Position numbers and translations under genes: made by a program | From: Pseudoneurospora amorphoporcata | Taxonomy: Eukaryota; Ascomycota; Sordariomycetes; Sordariales; Sordariaceae | Length of the DNA stretch: 59,583 bases | Assembly (NCBI GenBank): GCA_033297205.1 | Contig: MU859269.1 | Location: 1-59,583 of the forward strand | Reading direction: 5' to 3' | Part shown: piece by piece, positions 44,820-54,326 of the stretch | Layout: the number at the start of each line of letters is the position of its first letter | How positions within the stretch are numbered: the stretch's first letter is position 1 | The notes under the pieces: model-generated | What the model saw: the letters and a program-made list of their open reading frames with translations, nothing else | Told to the model about the DNA's origin: nothing | Database searches by the model: none

Positions 44820-46166
44820 ATGGTTTCTTTTACGGTACCTAACGACAATAGTACTAATATCGACATGGAAGAATTTCACGACCCCCAACCTCCTGCCGAG
44901 AGAGCTGAAGACACCACCGAAAGTATAGACAGCACTAACGCTACCGGCCTGCTCGGCTTGCTCGCGCGTACTCTATAGACGAGTCCCGAGTTTAGGAATA
45001 AAATTAAGTCTATAATTCCTTTTTCTACCTACTCCCAACCTACCCTCAAACCTGTATTCGACTTTCCTGCTAAGCAGGACTCTAGCAGCAAGAAAGACAA
45101 AGAGAAACCTAAGCCTGGAGATGACGACTCCTCCGATAACGATTCCAGACCCTACCGGCGCAAGCCTCTTAACTTCCCTAAGTAGGACGGTAAGCCTAAT
45201 ACTTTTATATTCTATTATAATAAGCTCGTTAAAACGTACAACGCTAATTTCAGGAAAGGCTTGCGTACTAATATAGAAGCGGCCTAGATTGAAATTCTCA
45301 ATACCCTACCCAACGAGAAGCAACAACGCTTCGAAGGGTACTGGACTCACCGAACCCTTACTGGCTAAGAGAACCCGGCCAAATTGTTTGAACAAATCTG
45401 GCAAGTCTTTAGCACCCGCCATACCCAAGATCAGGCGCTCGACAACCTCGCTAGGATGCGATAGAAAGATAGCGAACCGTTTTCCGACTTCTACGCTAAC
45501 TTCGACGACGAACTCTTAAAATTAGGTGGTTACGACTGAGATAGCTGAGCCAAACTTGGTTTCCTCCGTCGCGCTATCAATAAGAGGTTTAATGATCAGC
45601 TCTTTATAATTCAGCTGTCCGACGACTACCTAACTTGTGTGGATCAACTTCAGAATATTGCTCGCTAATACGAAAAAACCACTGAGTTCCGGTCCCTCCA
45701 CCAAGCCTTCCTACGAAAGGGAGGTAATAAGGACCGGCGGTTTACGATATACCTATCCGTCTCATCGGGTATAAGTGCGGGCCCCCTTAACCAGCGCTAG
45801 TCTTTATACGCCTAAAGTCCGGCTTCCTCAGGTCCGGCTCCTGGGTATAGCTTTAATACTGACGGCGATATTATTATGACTTTAATAAATATTCGAGGAG
45901 CTCGAGGCAGTGGCATCTCCCAGCGCCGAGCCCGTGCTAAATAGGTAATTATAGAGGAGCGTGATAAGCGTAAGGCCGAAGGCTGTTATATCCGTTATAG
46001 CGCTACGGGCTATATTATTGCTAGGTATCCCTATTTCCTACCTATTAATCCCCAAAATAATAAGAGCGTCCGCGTTTAGGCTACCTATATAGCCCCGCTA
46101 TTGGAAGAAGAGGAAGATACTGGGGACGCTCTAAATAACTCCGACGTAGAGTAGGGAAAAAAGTAG
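44820..46166 (+). pseudogene. gag of E3 (1,347 nt)
   Basis: ATG 44820 (MVSFTVPNDNSTNID), in one frame to TAG 46164-46166, same length as E1 and E2. Capsid and knuckle regions as in E2. The knuckle reads YIRYSATGYIIARYP (about 45985-46030), with all four ligands as Tyr, each a single RIP-type change. TAG stops scattered. Confidence 0.87.
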
Positions 46167-46193
46167 CTCCGGTGCAAAATCGGGCGCCGGAGC
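46154..46193 (+). promoter_or_regulatory. -1 frameshift signal of E3
   Basis: GGGAAAA (46154-46160), spacer AAGTA, stem GCTCCGGTG (46166-46174), loop CAAAATCGGG (46175-46184), stem CGCCGGAGC (46185-46193). Confidence 0.8.
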
Positions 46194-46736
46194 CCTCCCT
46201 CGAAGTACTAAGTAAAGTGGAAGAGTTTAAGCTATAAATAGAAGTAGAGCCTACTTTAATACCCATTATTGTTAACTCTACAAACCTATTCCACGTCCTT
46301 ATTAATAAAGGGTGCTAATGCTTCGCCGTAATTAATAAAGATATTATTAAAAATCTCTAAATCCCTATCGTCCCTATCCAAGGCTGGTAAATACGTAGTG
46401 CTTTAGCTATTATAGAGGGCGCGATTATCTAAGGCATTATACATTTCCTTCTCGAACTACAAAGGAAAGTTTCCCCTACCTATGCCTATATCGTCTCAGA
46501 ACTAGAATATCCTATTATTCTAGGCAAGCCGTAGCTTACAGCCAACAAGGCCTACTCTATTCCCACGAGAAGCGCCTTTAGCACAGAGCTACGGAGTCTT
46601 AGGTTAATCACGTTAGCCTAAGGAAGCTCGAGCCCTCCCCGATGTTGCAAGAGTTTAAGGGAGCGGTCTATATTATTACTACTACCTTCATTAGCACGTA
46701 CAAGCGCATTAAGAAGAAACATAGTCGAGACGTCGC
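46194..46736 (+). pseudogene. E3 pol, first part: protease-like domain
   Basis: Similar to E1 22379-22940 with more stops. Catalytic site LINKGC (Asp to Asn). Ends at the H insertion (IKKKHSRDVANI). The rest of pol resumes at 54327. Confidence 0.82.
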
Positions 46737-46741
46737 AAATA

Positions 46742-46976
46742 TGTCATAGGCATTGCCTGCTCCATGTAGATAGATGCTGTGCTGCATTAGTGCAGCCAGC
46801 TGAGTGCAGCTGTCTGAGTGCAGCACAGCTAGCACGCATGGTGCCGCCCTGTGGACCCATGGCTACAGGGCTCCACACTATGCCCTAGATAGTTCTCGTG
46901 TGTGCACAGGATCCTCTTCTGGTTCTTCGCACAACAATCAACATCTTCCCTTAGTGCTTGCTCGCGCCCCATAATA
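46742..46976 (+). repeat. 5' LTR of H (235 bp)
   Basis: TGTCATAGGCATTGCC to CCCCATAATA. Contains a cluster of TGCAGC/GCTGCA-type short repeats (46775-46835). Confidence 0.95.
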
Positions 46977-46988
46977 CTTTGTTGTGCC
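46977..46988 (+). other. Putative self-priming primer-binding site of H
   Basis: CTTTGTTGTGCC follows the LTR directly. TTGTTGTGC (46979-46987) is the reverse complement of GCACAACAA at 46929-46937 in the LTR. Confidence 0.68.
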
Positions 46989-47254
46989 AACCTTCGCGTT
47001 GAATGCGCAACAAGTGATCTTGGTAAAGGTCAAGCCTAGTAGAAAACTAGCAGCAGTTTGGTTCTTACGAACTTCACTTCGAGGCGAGATCGTGCAATCG
47101 CCGACACAGAATCAAGAACTTTAGCGACCAGAGCGTCGATCCCAGAAACGAGAAGCAAGCACTAGAGCCTTTAAGAACGACAAGGGCGCAAACATCGCAC
47201 CGTGCGATACGGTAAAACCATCTCTCTTTTTAGTATCCAGAAAGCCCAACCAAG

Positions 47255-49270
47255 ATGGTGGGCAATCCAGCGGGCAACGACGTGCGCCGAGTTAATCTCG
47301 CCACGGTGTTCCCATCTCTTTTGAAAGATTACGATACACTACTGAAAGTCTGCAGCGGTAATCCCAGCTCAGGCCTTATAGTCTCCCCAGATTTCGCTAA
47401 CAAGGCTCGTGGCCATGAGGAGGTCATGAAGCTACTCCATTACTTTGATAGGAAGATTGATGCATTCGATAAGTAGGTTAAGGAGGAGCAGGCTCGTTAC
47501 ATCAAGTTTGAGAACGATGCCAAGTCCTTCGTTGACGAGACACAGGAGAAGGAGAAGCAGTGGAAGGCTACAGAGGAGCAATTGAAGAACCAAATCAACT
47601 AGCTCAACGAAACTAAGAAGCAGTTCGTACAGCAGATCTAGTCCTTGCAACTGCAGTACAACCAAATCATCGCCGAGAATACGTCTTTATACTAGAAAGT
47701 GTCAAACCTTACCCAAGACAAGACTGACCTCCAAGAAAAGCTCGACAATACTATTAAAGACAATGAGGACGACTACCAAGGCCTTCTCGAGCTCAATAAG
47801 ACGGCTAATAACAACGCCGAATTATACCATATAGAGTTGAAGAAGGTATTGGAGGGCTTCAACACTCTGTGCATCGCAAGTAAGATCGCTAACGAGGAGT
47901 CGGCCCAGGCCCAGGAGGAGATCAAGAACCTCCAGGTCCGTCTCCGTCTGGTAGAGGAGGATAAGATTATTGCGGAGAACAATAGTGGTGGTGGCCCTGG
48001 AGGATCGGGCAAGGGAACCGGCTTTGGCACCGGTGATGGAGGCGGCGGTCCTGGCGATGGCGGCCCTGGAGGATCGGGTATGGGAGGCGGCTTCGGCCCT
48101 GGAGAGGCGGGCGGCGGTCCCGGAGGTGGAGGATCTGGTTACCCTGGCGGCGGCGGCCCTGGTGGTGGTCCCGGAGGTCCTGGCGGCCCCGGTAGCCCTG
48201 GAGGTCCCGGCGGCCCAGGCGGTCCCGGTAGTCCTAGTGGTCTCTTCCTCCCTGTTGCGGCCCCGATACCGTACTACTATTGTAAAGCCCTTTGTAAGGA
48301 CCCAGAGCGGTTCAAAGGTGAGGAGATTAATACTATCAAGCGCTACAACGCCTACAGCGCTTGGAACTCTGAGATCCGTAGCCGTTGGATCGTTGACAGC
48401 TATGAATTTCCCAACGAGATGTCGAAACTACTTCACGCCATATCCTGCTTAGGAGGCGAAGTAAAGATTAACGTTACGAAGTACTGAAAAACGATTCTTA
48501 ATAACCCCTAATACTCTGTCCTTTGGAAATGGCAGACAGGCGAGGAGTTTCTGGTATACCTAGATAATCGTTATATACAAGGCAACATTGTACAGGTTGC
48601 CGAGAACTCGCTTTTACAGTTTAAGCAAGCTGGCAAGTAGTCCAATTACGAGGACTTTGAAGCCCAGTTCATTACCCTGGCTGACCGTTGCGGTTATGAC
48701 GCGGTTACCAAGGTCCGTCTTCTTTACTAAAAGATTTCTAAATCCCTAGCGGACTCGGTTGTATATTATCACGTCCAGCCCGCTCGTAACGACTTCAAAG
48801 GATGGTGCGAACTATTCAAGGGTATTTCCAGAGCCTATGCTAGAGCAGCACTATGCAATGATACCATCCAGAGCACCCAGAATAGTAATAAGGGTAATAG
48901 CAATGGCAGTGCTAGCGGTACTAGTAAGGACCCCGATGCCATGGACCTGGACCGCGCTAAGTTTACTGAGATTTATAAAGACGTTCTACAGGAGCGCTAC
49001 GATAAAGGTATTTATATAAATTGCAGTAAGGGCAAGCACATAGCCCGCGAATGCAAGAGCCAGACCAATTACGGCAATAAGGGCAAGCAGGCTAACCGTA
49101 CAGGTTTAGGTATTACCACACGTAAGAACGCTAATACGGGAACGGGTACCCCGGTTACCAATCGCGCTATAGCAGATATGGCCAACCCGGCCCCGGCCCC
49201 GGCAGCCCCAGTTGTTCCGGCGGCCCTAGCCCCCGCTACACAGCAGGGAAATGGCGAACCCCAAGGCTAA
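47255..49270 (+). pseudogene. gag of H (about 671 codons)
   Basis: ATG 47255 (MVGNPAGNDVRRVNL). The N-terminal domain includes EVMKLLHYFDRKID, then a long Lys/Glu/Gln-rich coiled coil (47460-47980). A remarkable collagen-like Gly-Pro-Gly linker follows (about 47985-48240), then a capsid domain (about 48280-48850: DPERFKGEEINTIKRYNAY, LLHAISCLGGEV), then a knuckle YINCSKGKHIAREC (about 49015-49056, first Cys as Tyr) and an Ala/Pro-rich tail. Stop TAA 49268-49270 lies in the hairpin loop. The stretch 47699-48487 is open for 262 codons. Confidence 0.92.
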
Positions 49271-49285
49271 GTCGCGCCAAGGGGT
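49246..49285 (+). promoter_or_regulatory. -1 frameshift signal of H
   Basis: G GGA AAT (49246-49252) in the gag zero frame, spacer GGCGA, stem ACCCCAAGG (49258-49266), loop CTAAGTCGCG (49267-49276), stem CCAAGGGGT (49277-49285). Seven of nine pairs form, with an A-A/A-A internal mismatch. Spacing and loop match A and I. Confidence 0.82.
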
Positions 49286-52200
49286 GCTTAATAGGGATAT
49301 AGAAGAAGGTAGAAACAAAGGTGAACAAGCTAGATATTCGTGCAATCGGCTATTAGAGGACAGAGCCACTTAAACTAAGTAGCTTAGAATTCCATAGGCA
49401 GAATGCAACCCTCCTATCCACGTATCTTTAGTATCCCCAGCGTAATAATAAAATAGAGTGTATGTCACTAGTCGATTCTAGATATTTAAGTAAAGCTTTT
49501 ATCGACCGGTCATTCGTAGAAAAAGCTTGCTTGGAGTTCAAGCCTCTAGAGAAACCCCGGCCGTTGTATCTAGCTGATAGCGATTTCAAGGAATAGGTAG
49601 ATCAATACGTCGAGACAACCATACGGATTAGTGACTATATAGAAATCATCAGTTTCTTTATAGCCAACCTGGCAGTAGACCACCCGGTAATCCTGGGCTG
49701 GCCATGGTTGCAGCTCTACAACCCAGACATCAACTGGGTAACCAATAAGATTACCTGGAATGTGGCTTGTATAGGCACCTGTATCCGTCAGCCATTCGAG
49801 GTAGCGGCGCTCCCAAGTACCGCTTTTGAAGAAGAGGATGATGGAGATGTCTCTGAGGAAGGCAAGTCCGTTTTTGAGGAGGCCGGGAACGGGTTTGTTT
49901 TTGAGGATGCCGGGAACGGATCCGACAACGATTTTAATTCTGACGAGAACGAATATCTCCCAACTTGGGTAGCCAATATGACAGAGGCCCCCAGAGGGAG
50001 CCAAGCTATGCTGCTGGAGCCTCCGACCTCTCTAGTGCACGCGAGGGAGTTTAAGGAACCTTTCGGTCCGGCAAGAAAGCTAGTACTAAAGAAGATTAAA
50101 GTACGAGTACAATCCGTTAACGGAAGGAGGATATAGACGATGCAACGGCCCGAACGGGTTAAACACACGTTGTTCCAACCTTTTGAACCAATATTTAATA
50201 TAGCGGCACTAGACCTTTCCGATATCAAGCTGGTTAATGCCAGGACCTTTATATTTAATATACGGATGAAGGGCGTTAAGGTTAGTTCTACCACATAGGT
50301 AGAACTCTAAGAAGTATAAAAGGAAAGGAAGGCGGCCATCTCGATACTATTTCTGTCCGAGAACGCATAGAAAGATATTGTATAGAGAAGAGGTGAATTA
50401 TATAAACCCTACTTCAAGAACCTAGAGGTGTACGAATTTATCGACCTTTGTAAAGCGGAGGCCGCGAGCGAGAACAAGGGGGAGCAGGCCTTTTAGCCCG
50501 GCGAATCTGCGAGGGAGTATGTTAACCGCATCTGCGTACTGAAGATGACGGACGGAGAACCCCAGAAAACGCCCGGGGAGTAAGAGCGGAAACCAACCCC
50601 CTTATCTGAGATCGATAAGATCTGCGGCATTATAGAGGAGGACGTCCAGAAATTCATAGATAAGTTAACAAAGCTAAAATACACCCTAGAGGAGGTTAAA
50701 GTACGCTTTCTAAACGAGTACAAAGATCTCTCTTACATTGTTAACCCGCGGGACGCGGATGTAATACCCGAACATCGGTCTTACGACTATAAGATTAAAC
50801 TAAAACCAGGGGTAGAATCTCTACCCTATTCCAGAATACAACTAATATTACTATAGGAACTCAAGATTATCAAGCAGTGGCTAGACGATAACTTAGCGAA
50901 GGGATTCATCAGGCCATCTACCTCCGACGTCGCCTCGCCGGTACTGCTGGCCCGCAAACCAGGCGGCGGTGTGCGGATTTGCGTAGATTATAAAGGCATC
51001 AACGAGATCTCGTTGAAGAATAAGTATCCGTTGCTCTTAATTAAAGAAACCCTAGATGCCATTTGTAGGGCTAAGTAGTTTACGAAGGTGGACGTTATCG
51101 CCGCGTTCAATAGACTGCGTATAGTTGAAGGACACAAGTAGTTAACCGCCTTTATTACGAGGTTTGGTCTCTACGAGTTACTAGTATGCCCGTTCGGTTT
51201 ATTAGGGGCTCCAGCCTCTTTCTAGAACTTTATTAACGATATCTTATACGATATCCTGGATGTCTATGTAACGGCCTATTTGGACGACGTACTAACCTTC
51301 TTAGAAACATATAAAGAGCACGTTAAGTACGTCCGGGAGGTGCTCTAGCGTCTAATTAATACAGGCTTATAGATTAACATTAACAAGTGCGAGTTCCACA
51401 CCCAACGGACCAAATATCTAGGTCTCATTATCACCCCCGGGGGTATCGAGATAGATCCAGAAAAGGTGGAGGCCGTCACTAAATGGGAGGCGCCTACAAC
51501 AAAGCGGCAACTACAACGTTTCTTAGGCTTCGCAAACTTCTATAGGAGGTTTATCGCCAACTTTTTACGAATGGGCAAACCACTATACGAACTAACAAAG
51601 AAAACGACAGATTGGAGGTGGGACAATGTGCATAACGATGCCTTTGAGGCTCTGAAAGCAGCTTTCACATTAGCACCGGTTCTTAAGATCTACGATTGGG
51701 AGAAACTAACAGTCGTTGAGGTCGATGCTTCTAACTGGTCAACGGGCGGCACGCTGTCACAATTGCACGACGGTAAGCTGTACCCAGTCGCCTACTTTTC
51801 GGCTAAGCATTCAGTAGCGGAGTGCAACTACAATATCTATAACAAGGAATTGCTGGCCGTTATTAAGGTACTAGAGGAATGGAGATTAGAGTTGGAGGGC
51901 GCCGTTTAACCCTTCGAGATTATTACGGACTACAAGAACCTTAAGACGTTCAGTACTACGAAAAAGCTTATACCTAAGCATATAAGGTAGTCTAAATTCT
52001 TGTCCAGATTCAACTTCACGATCAAATACCGGCCAGGATCGACCAACGTCAGGCCCGATGCCCTGAGCCGTAAGCCAGAACACGTATCGAGGGACGTAGA
52101 AGACGATAGGCTACAAGTAAGAAAGAAACTACTTATCGACCCCTCTTGCTTCAATAAAGGTTCGTTTGAGCTAATAGATACAGATGGCGAGGGTTTTACA

Positions 52201-53988
52201 ATGAACGTTATGTCAGATATTAGGGCGCCGCTTACAATCTACACCTTAGAGGATAGCCTTTAGGAGGATGAGGACGGACTTAGTATCCACATAAACGACC
52301 TAATAGACCGGGCCTACGCTAACTCCCCTATAATGGCGGATATTAGGGAGGCCATTAGATCGGGAAATTACTGGCCAAAGCACTTAAAGAAGGTATTGAA
52401 GATCCCCTTTGCCGAGTGTTACATAGTTAACAACAGGGTAATATTCAGAAATAGACTGATAATACCCCCCGACGACGAGGCGGTCCAGCTGGAGCTGATC
52501 CACCGCACTCATGCCTCTATGTAGGGTGGCCATCCTGGGAGGGATAAGACGGTGGCATTAATGCACCGCTATTTCTGGCCAGGAATGGTAGTCGCCGTGA
52601 ACACGTACTGTAAAGGGTATATACCCTGCAGCAAGACCAAGGCCACCAAGACGTCGCCAGCGAGTTTCCTCAAGCCTTTGCCTATCCCTTACGTACCCTA
52701 GCGAGACATCTCCATCGACTATGTGACTCCGTTCCCTAAATCACAACGCTCTGGCAGGGGCGCAGAGTACCAGCACGTACTGGTGGTCGTTAACAGACTA
52801 ACAAAGATGTAGCACTTTATCCCAACAGAAGGATTAACAACGGAAGAGCTAGTAGAGAAGTTCATTGACCGCATATTCACCCTTCACGGCCTTCCGGATA
52901 CCGTTGTTTCGGATAGAGGCGTTCAATTCGTCTCCGCCTTCTGGAGACAGCTATCCTTGCGGCTAAACATTAAGCTGAAGTACTCTACGCCTTACCACAA
53001 GGAAATAAATAAGCAGACCGAGAGGATCAACGCGGAACTAGAGCAGTATCTACGGACCTTCATTAATTGGGCTTAGGACGACTGGGTGGACTGGCTGCCG
53101 CTAGCCGAGTTTTAGGGCAACAACCTTAAGTCCGCTTCGATAGGAGTAATACCCTTCTTCGCTAACTACGGTTTCTACCCCTGTATGGGTATAGAGCCGT
53201 CGACACCTTTGCCGCCGGATGCGATAAATGCATAGAAGAAATAGATCTTTAGCGCTAACCAGCTGGTATTACGATTTAAAGAGGTCTGGGACTTCGTCAA
53301 GACCTCCTCCCTGTAGGCGTAGGCTAGATATGAGGTAGCAGCGAACGAGAACCGTACTGATGCCCCCAAGTACAAAGTTGGAGACGAAGTTATGCTCAAT
53401 ATGGCCAATTACGCAACAGGCAGGCCGTACGACAAACTGGCACCGCGTTTCGAGGGACCTTTCCGTGTTATGAAGGCTAGTTCGTATACGGTTGAGTTGG
53501 CTCTACCTGGTAATATGAAGGTTACTTACGTCGTTAACGTATTAAGGGTCAAGCCTTACGTCGAAGGATTACTGGGCTAGAAAGAGCTTATGATTGACGT
53601 CAAGGCTAATGAAGATATAGTAGTTACTAGAACCGATAATTTCGAGGAGGATAGGCGCTGGGAGTTTGAGGAACTCTTAGACTACCAAAAGATTGACGGA
53701 CGATGGTGCTATCTAGTGAAGTGGTCTTACTACCCCCCAGATTGGTAACCAACGGCCAACCTCGATGGCTGCCAGGAAGTGATTTGGGAACTTCACAAGA
53801 AACGACCAGAGCTGGGATTGCCACACATCGATTTTAGGAAAGGATTTAAGGCTTGGCTGAAGGTAGAGGCAGAAACCTCGCCTGACAACAAGGAAGCTGA
53901 CGTGCTGCCCTCTCCAGTCCCTGTCACGGCTATACTAGAGGCGGACAATCGGCAAGTCAGACGGAGTGCGAGGCTGAACAACAGGTGA
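49246..53988 (+). pseudogene. pol of H (protease to chromodomain, one frame)
   Basis: Protease SLVDSR at 49465-49482 (DSG with Gly to Arg) and ILGWPWLQLYNPDINW (about 49690-49740). A long acidic linker (49810-49960). RT spans about 50860-51460 with the intact box YLDD (51277-51288). RNase H spans about 51700-52080 (VDASNWSTGG, NKELLAVIKVLEEW, DALSRK). Integrase: zinc finger HRTHASM ... GGHPGRDKT with YIPC for CX2C (about 52500-52640), core DYVTPF, VSDRGVQF, KQTERINAELE (52715-53080). A chromodomain-type end lies near 53640-53800 (WEFEELLDYQKIDG ... YLVKWSYYPPDW). Stop TGA 53986-53988. In-frame stops are nearly all TAG. Confidence 0.93.
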
Positions 53989-54072
53989 TTTGGGCAGGGA
54001 TGCCTGCCCCACTTTGTCGATATTGACGGTTTCTGAACGGTTTTGAACAGATTTCGAAGCCGGAAGTTAGTT

Positions 54073-54086
54073 TAGGAGGGGGGTAG
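54073..54086 (+). other. Polypurine tract of H
   Basis: AGGAGGGGGGTAG directly before the 3' LTR. Confidence 0.8.
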
Positions 54087-54321
54087 TGTCACAGGCATTG
54101 CCTGCTCCATGTAGATAGGTGCTGTGCTGCATTAGTGCAGCCAGCTGAGTGCAGCTGTCTGAGTGCAGCACAGCTAGCACGCATGGTGCCGCCCTGTGGA
54201 CCCATGGCTACAGGGCTCCACACTATGCCCTAGATAGTTCTCGTGTGTGCACAGGATCCTCTTCTGGTTCTTCGCACAACAATCAACATCTTACCTTAGT
54301 GCTTGCTCGCGCCCTATGATA
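54087..54321 (+). repeat. 3' LTR of H (235 bp)
   Basis: TGTCACAGGCATTGCC to GCCCTATGATA, followed by the duplication AAATA. Confidence 0.95.
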
Positions 54322-54326
54322 AAATA

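Larger units (their letters stand above)
46742..54321 (+). mobile_element. Element H: near-complete, youngest Ty3/gypsy chromovirus (TSD AAATA)
   Basis: 7,580 bp with 235-bp LTRs at 46742-46976 and 54087-54321 and exact duplications AAATA (46737-46741, 54322-54326). LTRs differ at about five sites by eye (about 98 % identity), not all transitions. gag and pol each stay in one frame with point stops only. It is inserted in E3's protease region, which rejoins across it. It sits at the top of the nest and has the longest open stretches of any gag or pol here. Confidence 0.96.

Noticed and set aside
47970..48452. Ala/Val/Leu-rich open frame overlapping the H gag linker
   Set aside because: An alternative reading of the Gly/Pro-rich repeat; the gag frame is supported by domains on both sides.
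49788..50294. Long minus-strand open frame opposite the H protease-RT linker
   Set aside because: Composition shadow of the acidic linker in pol; no motif and no homologue in element I.
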